Source: Laburnicola sp. R22_1 (Eukaryota; Ascomycota; Dothideomycetes; Pleosporales; Didymosphaeriaceae). From it: DNA of 64,000 bases. Below the pieces are notes generated by a model. The model was not told the DNA's origin. It made no database searches and was given only the letters and a program-made list of their open reading frames with translations. Each line of letters begins with the position of its first letter. Position 1 is the stretch's first letter. Position numbers and translations under genes: made by a program. The stretch is taken from the NCBI GenBank assembly GCA_014281115.1, contig JACONQ010000005.1, positions 434,001 through 498,000 of the forward strand, given 5' to 3'. Below are positions 12,402 to 27,300 of the stretch, one piece after another.

Positions 12402-13607
12402 AAAAAGAAAAATATCGCAGACCTTTTAGTATATAGTACAATACTATAAGGAAAAGCTACAGGTGTACTAAAAACGTATTAAAAAAAGGTAAAGTAGTAA
12501 GATAGGTTAGGCTAGGGACTATTTATTAGTACGTGTAAATTGGCCCCTTATACTAGAAATAGTTAATAATAAAATATATAGTTACCTACGCGCACACAAT
12601 ATAAAATCTGCAACTAGATATAGATTAAGTGTTTATTTATCTACTATATACTACATGTAATTATTACGTAAGACCTTAAGATTGCTATATCTATTTCTCG
12701 CCCTAAAGATGCTATCGCCACTAGATATATAGTGTTACGCCCCTACCTAGAGAATCCAAATAATAACGTAGCTAGGTATAATAGCTAGACACTACTTAAT
12801 ATTAAAAACTATATAGGTGTCTATACTAAGAACCTATGCGGCGAGTAGATAACTACTATAGAATTAGATTACTATATTAAGAAGAATACAAATCTTAGTA
12901 AGTAGATATCTAGAATTAACGACAAAATAAGCCTTATAATATAAATTGCCCTATACTAATTTAGGTGCAAGGTGCTTGAAATTGTTAAAAATAAGGACTA
13001 GAAAAATATAGATATTTTTATATAGTAAGAGTCTAGATTAGCGGCTATATACTACTGCGTAGCTTATAATAATTACTACCTAATATTAAATCTCTAATTA
13101 ATAGCTGCTTGCTTTAAAGATAGTAGTTATATTAAGTTAGTACTAGAGGTGTAGTAAATATATAAATACGCGCTTATACTATAGGACTTTTATAGGTAAT
13201 AGGTAGAGTAACGCTAGCAAAGTATTAGAATACTATTTAGTGTTAGAAGTAGAGAGCGCGCGCGCAATTTATTATATATTATAGCAGTAGAGTAAAGTAG
13301 AAGTTCTAAGTTATTAATTGTCTAGTAATAGGGTGGCAAAAGGTTAAAAGGTGAGTGTCAATTGTCTAGTAACGCAGTAGGCGGACAAGCAAGTTAGGGT
13401 GTTATTATTATAGGGTTAATTATCTTAGAAGCTAGGAAAGGCATTAAAAAAACTTTAACGCGCTCTAGTCCTCGGGCTTAGCACATATATAACGTTATAT
13501 AATATTATATAGGCGCTAGTAACGCAATAAAAAACGCAGTAATTAAACGCAGTAGGGCCACTTAAAAACTAATAAGTGGAGGCAGTTTATACTTCTGCCT
13601 AGAAGGA
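12402..13607. mobile_element. Element T, copy 1 (1.2 kb, non-autonomous, unclassified)
   Basis: The inserted segment is flanked by cttttagggtatt on both sides (12389-12401 and 13608-13620), and Copia B at about 43,805 shows a single copy of the target. A related segment lies at 46417-47750. No clear terminal inverted repeat, no ORF. A direct repeat of 9-13 bp would fit a Mutator-like non-autonomous element, but the class is open. Both copies share the motif gagcgcgcgcgcaattta. Confidence 0.65.
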
Positions 13608-14563
13608 CTTTTAGGGTATTTATTAGTAATAGTACTTTAAAGGCGTTAGTAATTAAAACTATTCTACTTATGCTTCTTATTTCTATAAGGGCACTTATTA
13701 CCCTTAGACTTATAACTTTTTCTTTTATTTAAGCTACTACTACCTTACTTTCTTTAATTATTATTTTAACTAGTAATTGTTGCACACATGGCTAATAACT
13801 TACTATTAGTTAATTAAAGCCAGTGGTCCTAAATAAGTATAGAATAGACCTTTCTAATATTAGCAAGATCTATTACTTTAATACTAATTAAGGTGTCTTA
13901 TATAAAACACTAGTTTATAAATTAGGCCTATTCTAGTGCGAGTTTAACTACTAGTGTGTCTAAGAAGTTATATATAGCAAGCTTACCTTCTATATTAGAA
14001 AGCTTAAAACTCTTAGCCTTATTAAAAAGGAGCTACTACTCTCTATATTATATTTTAGGTATCTACCTTCTATACTTAGCCTTTTTAAGGTATGCTTAGT
14101 ATTAGATGCGTACTAGGTTTTTTATACTTGCTTCTAATAGAGCTAGATTCTTCTAAAATATCTTAATAAGCCCTTATAGAGAAGTCTTCTTCTTATTATT
14201 TATTATAATTATAGCTTGTGCTAGTAGATCTTAAGACACTATAGTATAAACCTATAAGGCGAGATTCTAGATCTTTATTATATTAATCTGCTAGTCTTAT
14301 ACTTTTACTTAATATTCTATATTTTAAATACTATAGACTTTAATCTAATTATTATATATATTATTGCTTATGCTCACTATCTTCTCTAGGAGTATAAAAT
14401 AAGTTAGTTAGACTAGATCTTAATTAAGGATCTCTTTAGCATTAGAATTAATAAGATACTAGATCCCTTTAGACTAAGTATAAAATTAGAGCTAAATAAA
14501 TTAGAAAGGCTAGCTTACTTAGCTAGTAAGCAGCACCTTTAGAGTAGGAATTATAGTATTAGT

Positions 14564-16028
<1,465 letters not shown>

Positions 16029-16181
16029 ATAGTATAGTTATCTTAATTATAGGTAACATTTAAGTGTAGAAGAGAATTAGAAATAATAAGTAAGGAGTAA
16101 TTAGAGTATATAAATTAAGATTCTAATATATAAGCGCGCAGAAAGAATTAGCCTATAATCTTAAAGCGCTAAGCTTATAAC

Positions 16182-16364
16182 TATTAAAGAAAAATAAGCT
16201 AGAATCTTAGATTTAGTAAGCAAAGTAGATAAGCTTACTATATAGAAAAAGAGGCTAAAGGACTAAACTATATATAAGCTTATAAAAAAGAAGCAAGGCT
16301 AAGATAGTACTGCTTACATAATTATAGGCACGTAATCGCACCTAGTTAGAGCCTTATTTTTACG
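16182..16364 (-). repeat. Copia LTR-like terminus (183 bp), copy A
   Basis: The same 183-bp segment occurs at 44896-45078 and 36427-36609, starting tattaaag/tgttaaag and ending in a ttatttctaca-like sequence. TG...CA ends and the place beside the Copia gag-side sequence make it a candidate LTR. A matching target duplication could not be found. Confidence 0.55.
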
Positions 16365-16374
16365 ATAGCTTAGG

Positions 16375-17248
16375 ATTATTATAATCTATTAGGATAATAG
16401 TACGACTACTCTTTCCTAAAGGAGACAATTAGCCTATAAGAACTATACAGACAAATAAGAAATTAAGATTAGCTACACTCTAGCATATATATATATATAA
16501 ACTAAATAGAGCACTAGAATAAGCATAGTAATAGATTATTAATAAGACTATAAAAATAAGGAAAAGTGCAAATCTACTATCTAAAATATAGTATAAGATT
16601 CTAAGTATAGATACTTACCTCTATAGCAAGAGCCTATTAGCTCTATATACTTTTTAAGCACTAAATAAAGTGCTTAAAAATTAGTTTAGGTAGTATTTCT
16701 ATTAGTATAAGCCTACTTAAGTATAAGCATAGATAGCTTATCTTTATCCTAATTAGAGTAGAGTTTATACCTATAGCTATTAAGTATATCCTTTAAAAAA
16801 GAAATTAAGTAATAGGGCAGAATAAGCAAGAATTTAAAGTAAATTCTAGAGTCTGTATTAGATACCTAGTTAGTTATAGAGTCTTAAATCTCTATAGAAT
16901 ATAGATTTTAGTGCTTTATTAGGTAATTACTACGCGTAATATTATATTTTATAAAATATTATTCTATACAGACGAAGCTAATTAAGGTATATTTTATTAA
17001 GAAGTAGTAAAAATTATTAAATTCTTTTATAAGAGGGAAATTAATAATCTAAGACTACACTAAATAAGTAAGTAAGTACTAAGTAAGTAGAGAATAGTGT
17101 TCCTATCTAGCAATCTAAGAGCTTAGCTAGCTAGGCTAGTAATTAAGTAGGTAATAGGACTAATATATAAGTAGCAAGCTTAGCTAATAAGTAGCTAAGA
17201 ATTTATATAGTTTAAAGCGAGTATATAAGACTTATAACTTCTAAATTA
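16375..17248 (+). mobile_element. Copia C fragment, inverted relative to Copia A
   Basis: This segment is the reverse complement of the region around 41,870-42,480 of Copia B (and 9,540-11,080 of A), including the tatactttttaagcac stretch at about 16,650. It is a truncated piece of Copia internal sequence with no intact frame. It meets repeat S at about 17,248. Confidence 0.7.
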
Positions 17249-19205
17249 TCGGCTTACTAAATACCTTTTTGACTTTTTTTTTAGTTTAAGGTTAAAGTAG
17301 ATTAAGATAGAAGGTTATATATACTATGTATAGCACCTAATTCTAATTAAAGACTAATCTTAAATACCATAATAACCCTACACCTTATAAGCTTCTGCTC
17401 TTAATGCAAAGTTCACTTATAGTGTATATAGTATACCTAGCTTATTACTACTACTATTATTAGTTATTTACTCTCGCCGCTACACAGCGTACTCGCTTAA
17501 ATAAGCTAACTTAATAGTAATAATAGCTAGGAGAATCTTATAGATTTATATAACGCTCTTGCTATCTTGTAGCTTATTAATAAAGACCTTATTATTTACT
17601 TTTTGCCTCCCCTACTAGATTCTATTACTAACAAGGAGTAATTGCGTCCACTAGTATAGGAATATAATTATTCTATCTTTAGTAAACTAGACTAGCTGCT
17701 AACCTAACTAGTAGACAAGAATAGCCTTATAAATAGTTAAGTATATCTATCCCTTGCGCTAGGTGAACTTATAGACAGAATAGAACTTTAGCGTAGTTAT
17801 TATCTAGGTAATAGTTATATAGAACTCTAGCGTGTACTTTTTAGCGTTAGTGTTAAAACTATACTAGTAAGCAAAATAAATAATAAAATAACATGTTAGA
17901 ATTTCGCTGTTATAATAGAAGATAAATAGATAAATAACTATAAGCTACCTAAAAATAAACTAAAATAGTCGTTCCGATAATAAGTTATAATTAAAGCCAA
18001 ATTTAACTTTAAGTAACGTATAAAAAGTTTACTAAAAGATAATCGTAAGAAATTTAATATTATATATATTAAATTACTTAAAACTAAAACTAAAATATAA
18101 TATAAAACTAACCTAATAAATATTATAAAATACGCTATCGTAATATAAATAAGCTCGTAATTAATTTTTCTAAATTAATAACTTTTGACAAACTTGTCGC
18201 AATTAAGCGCTTTAACAATTTTGAGCAATTGCTAAAAAGAATATACTAAACAAGGCAATATTATATATATTAAATTACTTATTACTAAAAAACAAAATAT
18301 AATATATAAAAGACTTGTTTTATAATATAAAATACATTAGCGTATAATAAACTAAGAAGTAATAAATTATGCTAAAATAAGGCGTTTATTGTTAACGCTA
18401 CAACTAAGTAATAGTAAAATAAAGTTTGCAATAGCTTGTATATAAAACACTAGTTTGTATATAAAATACTAGTTTGTATATAAAGCACTAGTTTGTATAT
18501 AAAACACTAGTTTGTATATAAAACACTAGTTTGTATATAATAGCTTATATATAAAACACTAGTCTATATATAAAATAATAGCTCGTATATAAAACACTAG
18601 TTTAAACATTAGTTTAAAACACTAGCACGCATACAAGTTAAAGGCATAATTAAACTATACAAAACTAAGTGTTTGTTAGTCTAAATTATTTTATATATAG
18701 ATTGCTAGATAGCCAGTTTATTAAAATTAATTAACTAGTTTAACAATACCAACTCGATTACCTTCTTATCTATTTATTTACTTTTCATAGTTAGCAAGTA
18801 CCTTAGTATTAGCAAGGCCGCTATTAATACCTAGATAGATAGTAGAAGCTATGTACGCTAAGACTACTAAGCTTGCTTAGTAGTTTAAACGCGCTTTTTT
18901 TATAATTATATTGCGCTAAGACTGCCAAGCTTACCTAGTAGTTTAAACGCGGTTTTTTGTAATTTCCTTTGTACGCTCTTTCTAATTACTAAGCAAGAGG
19001 CTCTGCTTTTTTTATTATGTTATTTAAGATAAAAGTCTTTCTTATTCTACTCCCAGATAGATAAATTAACGCCACACATAATTATATTATTTTTTTACGC
19101 TCTTTTTAATTACTAAGTAGGGGGCTTTGCTTTTTTATTATATTATTTAAGATAAAAGTCTTTATTATTCTACTTCTAGGTAGTTAATTTAATAATACAC
19201 ATAAC
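17249..19205. repeat. Repeat S, copy 1, interrupted by solo LTR 2
   Basis: About 600 bp from agtttaaggttaaagtag onward match 35,098-35,700. A second part (about 18,840-19,205), with gcgctaagac and agtttaaacgcg segments and a tail rich in gctctgctttttt, matches 36,000-36,166 and 45,850-46,062. The tail is present twice in tandem here (about 18,967-19,085 and 19,094-19,205). No ORF. The family is unclassified. Confidence 0.65.
17851..18789 (+). mobile_element. Solo LTR 2 (939 bp), same family as solo LTR 1
   Basis: The sequence begins tgttaaaactatac and ends acttttcata (the family's CA end mutated to TA). It is flanked by the exact 5-bp duplication gttag (17846-17850 and 18790-18794). It is about 22 bp longer than the other two, which fits one more repeat unit in its minisatellite. 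It lies inside repeat S. Confidence 0.93.
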
Positions 19206-19306
19206 TCTATTAAAGATCTTTATTATATTAAAATTCTAACTAAGGTTAAATTTGCACTATATATAAAGAGGAGTAAAATAGAAGGCACTAAAATCTAGTA
19301 CCTAGT

Positions 19307-20423
19307 TGTTAGAAAGCTTAGGTGACTAATAATTAAAAAAGTTAATATTAACAGAATCTACGTATAGGTGCTAGCCAAAGGTGCTAGCTAAGCTTATAAG
19401 GCGCGCGAGGCGCGCTAAGAACGCGCTAGTACCTAATTAGGACTAGCGTCGGAGAAACCTATTAAAACTATATTAGTAAGCAAAATAAATAATAAAATAA
19501 CATGTTAGAATTTCGTTGTTATAATAAAAGATAAATAGATAAATAACTATAAGCTATCTAAAAATAAACTAAAATAGTCGTTCCGATAATAAGTTACAAT
19601 TAAAGCCAAAGTTAACTTTAAGTAACGCATAAAAAGTTTACTAAAAGATAATTATAAGAAATCTAATATTATATATATTAAATTACTTAAAACTAAAACT
19701 AAAATATAATATAAAACTAACCTAATAAATATTATAAAATACGCTATCGTAATATAAATAAGCTCGTAATTAATTTTTCTAAATTAATAACTTTTGACAA
19801 ACTTGTCGCAATTAAGCGCTTTAACAATTTTGAGCAATTGCTAAAAAGAATATACTAAACAAGGCAATATTATATATATTAAATTACTTATTACTAAAAA
19901 CAAAATATAACATATAAAAGACTTGTTTTATAATATAAAATACATTAGCGTATAATAAACTAAGGGGTAATAAATCATGCTAAAATAAGGCGTTTATTAT
20001 TAATACTATTACTAAGTAATAGTAAAATAAAGTTTATAATAGCTCGTATATAAAACACTAGTTTGTATATAAAATACTAGTTTGTATATAAAACACTAGT
20101 TTGTATATAATAGCTTATATATAAAATACTAGTCTGTATATAAAATAATAGCTCGTATATAAAACACTATTGCATATAAAACACTAGTTTAAACTTTAGT
20201 TTAAAACACTAGCACGTATAAAAGTTAAAGGCATAATTAAACTATACAAAACTAAGTGTTCGTTAGTCTAAATTATTTTGTATATAGATTGCTAAGTAGT
20301 CAGTTTATTAAAATTAATTAACTAGTTTAATAATACTAACTCGATCACCTTCTTATCTATTTATTTACTTTTTACAAAACCTTAGTAGTTAGTGTAAGGT
20401 AACTCTAACGTAGTTCTATAATA
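19307..20423 (-). repeat. Left LTR of outer Gypsy, split by solo LTR 3
   Basis: This copy starts tgttagaaagcttagg where the right LTR has tgtcagggagcttagg, and ends ttctataata against ttctataaca. The differences are C-to-T and G-to-A. Solo LTR 3 plus one copy of its target duplication interrupt it. Confidence 0.85.
19460..20376 (+). mobile_element. Solo LTR 3 (917 bp), inserted inside the Gypsy LTR
   Basis: The sequence begins tattaaaact (TG mutated to TA) and ends ctttttaca. It is flanked by aaacc on both sides (19455-19459 and 20377-20381); the intact Gypsy LTR at about 34,760-34,767 shows a single gaaacc. Same length as solo LTR 1 and closely similar to it. Confidence 0.95.
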
Positions 20424-22729
20424 CTATTCTTTTTTCTAATAAGCTTCGTCCTTAAAGCTCTATTTTAAATTTAATCTACTAGTCCTAAATAGGCAACTAA
20501 TATATAATTTTCTAGTTACAATTATCTATACTATATTCTTCTAAGAAATAGGTTATTTCTAAGCGTATTGCGCATATAATAAGTAGTTAGTGGCTAGCTA
20601 TAAAGTAAGTTTGCTGTAAATTAACTATTAAGAGCAGCTTACTTAGTAAGCTAGGCACCTTTCCCATACTAGTAATAATAATAATAGAGACCTTTATACT
20701 AAGTAATAATTATAGTAGTAAATATAACTTTTACTATAATTTACTATAAATTACTATAAGTCTAATCTATCTTTTATCTAATCTACTAAACTGCTATTTG
20801 CTCCTCTACTCTCTCTAGAAATACTATTATAGGTAGTTATGGGGCGTTAGGATAATGGCGATAGAAGTCTATTAGTAACTCTTAACAACTAGTAATATTA
20901 TAATAAGGCGTCTAATTTAGCTTATTATAGCTTTTCTATTTGACTAGGTAGTGCAAAAGGCCTTTATGACTATTAGCGAAGTCCTTATACTACTAGTCTA
21001 TCTTGTAGTCTAATATGTCCTCTATATTATAGATAGGAAGACTCTTTTTTATAGCCACTAGCTCTTATAAATCCTAGTATTAACTTAGTAGGAGATTTAT
21101 CACTTAGGGGTGTAGTAACTAGAAATAAAACTAAGGATAGATATCTTTTAAATTATTATAAGTAGTAAGATTTAACTTAAAAATTTTACTATTAAAGTCC
21201 TTAATAATCTTAAAAGGCCCTAGATTCTTATAGAATAGTCTATAACTATTCTTACGCGTATAGATATTGCGCGTGTCTAGTATAACCTAGTTATCTACTT
21301 TAAATTCTAGTGTAGGTATCCTCTTATTATTAGTGTACTCCTCTATCTTAGCTTATACCCACACTAAGCTATACTATAAGTAAACCTTTAAGTTCTTAAT
21401 TCTTGCTAGCAAGTGATTAGCAGCCTAGGCGTTATGGGCAGCTTTCTATCTGAGTGGTAGTTAACTAGTAGGGTCTAACCTAGACTAGGGTAAGTAGCCC
21501 TTTATAGCCTTAAATAGGGTTGTCCCTATAGTAGTGCTTCTACTACTATTTACTTTAAACTCTACTATTAGTAGTATTTTTGCCTAGTTATATTAGTTAT
21601 AATAAACAAACGACTATAAATATTACTTTAATATCTATTTTGCTATTTCTATCTAACTATTTATTTTAGAATAAGTAGTAGTAGATAGTAAGGGCTTTAT
21701 CCCTATATAGTTACAAAGACGGCGCTAGAAATATAATATAAATTACGATTTGCGGTCTAACACTATCTTAGCTAGGTAACCTTCCTTACACTATACGTAC
21801 TTAATAAAAGCCTATACGTAGGTGTCTACGTTTAAGGATATAAGCGGTATAAATTTTTTCTTCTTAGATAATTAGTTAACTACAACTATAATATAACAAT
21901 AGTCGCGACCATAATAGTGTGACTTTGGCAGGGGCGAGATAAAGTTAACTAATACGCTAGTCTAGTAGGAGTCTAGAATAAGTAGTGGGTAAAGTAGCCC
22001 GTGCTTGCCTTTCCGCTTTAACTTTAATCTAGAGTAGGTTAAGTAGTTTTTTACATATCTAGCAATAGTGTCTATACTATTAGGCTAGTAGTAATAGTAT
22101 AATAGCTTATAAAATATCTTATGCTTGCTACTATATTCTCTAGGCATAGTGTTATAATAAAGCTTAATAATAAATGTACAAAGTTTATTATTAAAAAGAA
22201 TAAACAATTTGTTGTGTACGTACACAAAGCCATTATTAATTTTAACGTCTTAATGTTCTAGGCAGATACCTTTCTTATGGTACATATTATATAGTAACTA
22301 ATAAGTACTATCTACCTTAGCTTTAACTATTCTCTATATGACTTTATTTATTATAGTAGCATTGCGTACTTACTATATAATATCTACGCTAGCGTTAAGA
22401 CTATTTTAAGTAAAGGCTTTATCCTTACTATTAGATGTAAAGACCTTCTTACTAAGCGCATATATTATATAAGCGAGGTCTGCGACCTCTATTACTAGAA
22501 ATTTTATAAGAATCTAGGCCAAGTATATAGCATACTATAATCTGCCATTATAACTTAAATAGGCCTTAATAACTTCCTCTAATAAGATAGTTTATTATTA
22601 GTGCTAAATGCAAATATTGTCTATACCCTCTAGTACGTTACCTAATTATTAGGTAATAGCGTTAGGCTTGGTTTCTTATCTACTAGACTAGTACTTAATA
22701 ACAAAGTTAAATTCTACTAAGAACTTAGC
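20424..22729 (-). pseudogene. Outer Gypsy pol, integrase side
   Basis: On the minus strand about 21,580-21,780 reads VLDRKS*FILYF, RRLCNYIGIKPLLST, a stop-broken N..IEIAK and YL*SFVYYN. These match the Ty3/Gypsy integrase core (the D-x-G-x-F region through GIK and the TDGQTE region). Stops and missense changes are dense. The upstream RT part continues at 30,185 beyond the inner Gypsy. Confidence 0.75.
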
Positions 22730-22910
22730 TATTACGACGCGTCCCCTGTAGCAGTGTAACCCCCTAGTTGCTCTAGACTAGCCTAGATTAGCCTTGGCTA
22801 GGTTAGAGTTTTCTTCTTAGGCCTTATAGCCTTTAGACCTACTTTTCTTTTTTTAAGGGATTGCCTTAGTAGTAAATTAATAAATTAAGTATTATACCCA
22901 CAATCTTACA
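22730..22910 (+). repeat. 5' LTR of inner Gypsy
   Basis: It starts tattacgacgcgtcccctgt and ends caatcttaca. The 3' LTR at 30000-30179 is nearly identical, with differences such as gtagcagtg against gtggcagca. Confidence 0.9.
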
Positions 22911-22989
22911 ATATAATCCCTTACTACCTTATATTATATTATTCTAATATAAGCAACGTCTATTAAAGCCAACGCCTAGTCTCTATAGC

Positions 22990-24360
22990 CAGCCTAAGCA
23001 GAGCAATAGTAACTAGCGAGGGGCAATCTCACGCTAGCATCGAGGACCCTAGACTAGGCCAAACTAGCACAGACAAAGGATAAATAGCCTTAAGCGCTAA
23101 AGAAGCTTAGATACAACGTTAGGAAGAGAAACTTAAGTAAGAAATTAAGATTGCAAAGAAGCGCGAGGCTATTAAAGTCTTATAGAACTAACTTCAGATT
23201 CTATAGATTAAAATAGGACCTAATAATAATAAATAAAGAACCTTGACCCTTGCGAGTAATGCCAAAGCCGCGACAAAGAAGAATAAGGGTAAGGGCAGGC
23301 AACTAACGTCCAAAACTATTAAAGAGGATATAAGCGACCCTAATAATAGTAGTAACTTATTAGAGGAGTCTAGCAGCCCTAGAAAGAACTCCTCTTTATA
23401 TAAGAAGGGCGGATAAAAGAGCAAGCGACTAAGTAAGAAGAATAGAAGAAAGCCCCTAAGGACTAGCATTGTGCCTATTATCCCACTCTAAATAATAGCA
23501 GCTAGCTTAGACCTATAACTACTAAAATCGCCAGAGCCTTTCTAATTTAAAGGAAGAGGCTAGAAGGAACTAGACGCCTAGGTAAGAGGCTATAAAGATT
23601 ATATTTAATACGCACTAGCCCTTAGCACTCATCTAGTCTAGATAAGGTTTACACACCGCTATCTTAGAAATACGTAACGTAACTTCTAGAATAGGGTAGT
23701 CTAAGAGGTTTCTAAGCGTAAACGCGAGCATAAGGTAATATAGAAACTAATAAAGTAGACTATAGTAGACACCCTAGGATCGAGCTAAAAAAGAGAATAA
23801 GAGGCTTATTAGCGTATTAAGAACGTAAAGTAGGGTTATTAAACCCTAACTAAACTCCTAAACTATCTTAAGGATTAGTAGAAAGAGACTAACCCTAATT
23901 ATGCCTTAAATAATTATAACAATTAGCATATTAGCAATTTCTTCTCTACTCTAGATAGTTAAGTAGTAAAGAGGCTCTAATAGTAACTATAGCGGTGGAC
24001 TAGCCTTATCTAACTAGAGGAGACGGCTAACTAACACTAGCGGATTATCTAAGAGCTGAAGCTAGGCAAGCTAAAGTAAAAGGATGATAATAAGAAGGCC
24101 TAAGAGGACAACAGGCGAGGCATAACTAGCCAGAAACAATCTAGGTTAAATAACACTAGACTAGGCCAGAGACGTTATAACCTATAATATAAGGAATAGG
24201 ATAAGCATCGCAAGATACAATTACTACTAGACTAGGAAAAGAATAACTATTTCTACTATTATAAGCAAGGGCACTATAAAAATAACTACCTAAAGCGAAA
24301 GACAGAGGTAGAAAAAAATAAGCCCTAGGTTATCTATCCTTTAGACTAACGGGCTTTGTT
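22990..24360 (+). pseudogene. Inner Gypsy gag, zinc knuckle destroyed
   Basis: A charged, Lys/Arg-rich stop-broken reading frame runs to a zinc-knuckle position at 24248-24289. The spacing Cys-x2-Cys-x4-His-x4-Cys is preserved, but all three Cys codons now read Tyr (TAT, TAT, TAC) while the His codon (CAC) is intact. TGT/TGC to TAT/TAC is the expected RIP outcome. In the living element Gag would form the particle and bind RNA. Confidence 0.75.
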
Positions 24361-24399
24361 ATATATACAGAGGGACAAAGATTGCTTACTATAGCTGTC

Positions 24400-27300
24400 T
24401 TAAAGGTAAGAGGCCCCTATAAGGCTAGAGGGTCTCTAATTACCCTAGAAGAGATTATTTAAATAGTAGCGGGCTTCTTTAAAGTAAGGGCCCTAGTAGA
24501 CTGTAGCGCAAAGGCCAACTTTATTAGTACTAGAATAGTAGAAAGAATTGTAGTCTAACTAAAAGCGAATACAAACTAGACTTATAAGGCCCTAAATAGA
24601 GTTAAATTAGAGGTTTAAGGCTAGACTAAGCTAGCCTACGTAATAATAGACAGCTGTGAGTAAACCCGGGCTAGGTTAGACGAATTTGTTGTAGGGGATA
24701 TTAAAGAGTTTAACATAGTGCTAGGAATACCCTAATTAACTAAATAAAACTTACTACCTAACTTTACCGCTTATATATTGCGATTTAATAATAGCAAGCG
24801 CAAATTTTAGAAGGTTGCTATAGAGAGGCCACAATAATTCGCAAATACTACTAAGGACACTAATAATAACTATTTTGTTATATATAGAGTTAGCCTAGGC
24901 CAATCTAGTCTAAATAAGACCGTTCTACCTAAGGTTTACTAAGGGAGATTCGAAGAAGCCTTCTTAGAAGCGAACGCCGTCTTACTAGCAGACTATAGGC
25001 CTTATAAGATGTCTATTAATATTAAGACAGATAAGAAGGTACCCTTCGGACCGCTCTATAGCCTATTAGCGCTAGAGGCACAGGTCTTAAAGGAGTATAT
25101 TAAGAGGAGCCTTAAAAGAGACTAGATACGCTACTTAAAATTAAAAGCAAAAGCACTAATCCTTTTTATAAAGAAGAAGAATAAGGAATTATAATTATGT
25201 ATAGATTACTATAAACTAAACGCGGTGACTATAAAAAACTATTACTTACTCCTACTAATCTAAGAGTTACTAGACTAGCTAGGATCCGCTATTATATACA
25301 CTAAATTAGTCCTAAGGGACGCCTATTACTATATATAAATTAAGATAGACGACGAATAAAAGATAGTATTCTAGACTAGATATAGCCACTATAAGTATAT
25401 AGTAATGCCCTTTAGGTTAACTAATACCTCTACGGTCTTTTAGAGCTATATTAATAGTGTGCTATTAGACTTAGTTAACGTCTATTATATTATATACTTA
25501 GACAACATTCTTATATATTTCTAAGTAAGGAGGAACACATTAAACACGTAAAGATAGTGCTAGATTAGCTTATCTAGCACAAGCTATACGCTAAACTCTC
25601 TAAGTATAAGTTTTATACCTAAGAGGTAGGCTACCTAGGGTTTATAATAAGCCCAGAGGGCGTATATAAAAAGGGAACAGAGTTAAGAGTATATAAAAGT
25701 AGCCAGAGCCTAAGTTAGTATAGGATATAAGAATTTTTCTAGGCTTTGCTAATTACTACTAAAGATTTATTAAAGGGTTTTTAAGGGTTGTAAGCCCCCT
25801 ACACATACTTACCTAGTAACTAGAAGGGTTGGCCCATAGTAGTCACTAATAATATAAGGAGGAATTAGTACCTATTGTCCTATTAAGCGAGACTTAGGCT
25901 ACGTTTAAGCAACTAAAGCAAAGCTTTGCTAGTAGGCCCTTACTAGCCCATTTTAACCCTAAATTGCCCTTAAGGGTGGAGACTAACGCCTCTAGATACG
26001 CGATATCTGACATTTTAAGTTAACTATACTCAGGGTCCTAAGGAAAGGAATAATCGCACCTAGTTGCCTTCTACTTGCGTAAGATAAGCTAGGCTAAGCG
26101 TAATTACAACACGCACGATAGAGAGCTGCTTATAATAGTAGAAGCCTTTAAACACTAGAGGCACTACTTAGAAGGCACTATAGAGTAGGTAGAGCTCCTA
26201 ATAGATTATGCTAACCTATAGGGGTTTATAACAACTAAAGTCCTAACCTAATACTAGGCCTAATAGGCTAAATAGCTCGCCTTATTTAATTTTAGGATTA
26301 GACACTGCCTAGGGAAGACAAACCCGGCGGACGGACCCTTAAGAAGGCCCGACTACAAGTTAGAAGAAGCGGAAAGGCCTAATAGAACGGATAGTTCCTA
26401 AGGAAGACTGCTTAGAGAGCTTTAAAGTAAGCTAAAGCTTAGGGGAGCTAAAATACCCTAGGAGAGGCTAGAAGAGCCTAGGCTAGCAGCCACCGCGCGG
26501 ATTGCGCAACCTAGGAAAAGACCTACCCTAGAGGATGCGCAATAAGAGGAATTTAAGATTTTTTTACTTTAAGCCATCTCTAAAGAGATAATAAGCGACC
26601 TAATAGCGATTAGAGTAAGGGCAAGTCTCTTATACCTTATAGAGGATCGCCTACTATAAATAGAGCGGTGGAGCCTAATTAAGGATTATCTACTCTAGTT
26701 TAACAGTCGCCTGTACGTGCTATCCAGCGTTAGAATTAAGACCTTAAGACGCTATTATAATAATCCACTAGCAGGTTATTTTAGTTTCGCAAGGATACTT
26801 AATATTGTCTAGAGGGAGTTCTACTAGTCTAGGGCCTATTAGTTTATTAAGAATTACGTCCTAACTTATAAGGCCTATGTAAGGGTTAAGCCTACTAGAC
26901 ACGCATAGTATGGCCAACTTAATAGCTTACTAATTCTAATAGGTCTCTCGTAAGATATAATAATAGATATAATTATAGACCTTTCTAAGAGTAGAGTGCG
27001 TAACTATAAGTATAATAGTATACTAGTAATTATAGATTACTTTAGTAAGATAGCCTACTATATAGCTATTCGTAAAGATATAACCGTAGCAAAGCTAGCT
27101 AAAATCTTTTAGCGGGAGATTATATAGCTCTATAGTTTCCTAAGGTTAATAGTAATAGATAGGGGTAGCCTATTTATATTAGGATACTAGAGTATCTTTG
27201 CGTAGTGCTTAGGGTTAAAATAGCTACTTTTAACCGCCTTTCACCCGTAGATAAATAGGCAGACTAAGAGGCAGAACTAGACGCTAGAGTAGTATCTATA

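Noticed and set aside
23194..23469. Minus-strand 91-residue hydrophobic open frame
   Set aside because: It is antisense to the charged gag region of the inner Gypsy; antisense of Lys/Glu codons gives Leu/Phe-rich sequence.
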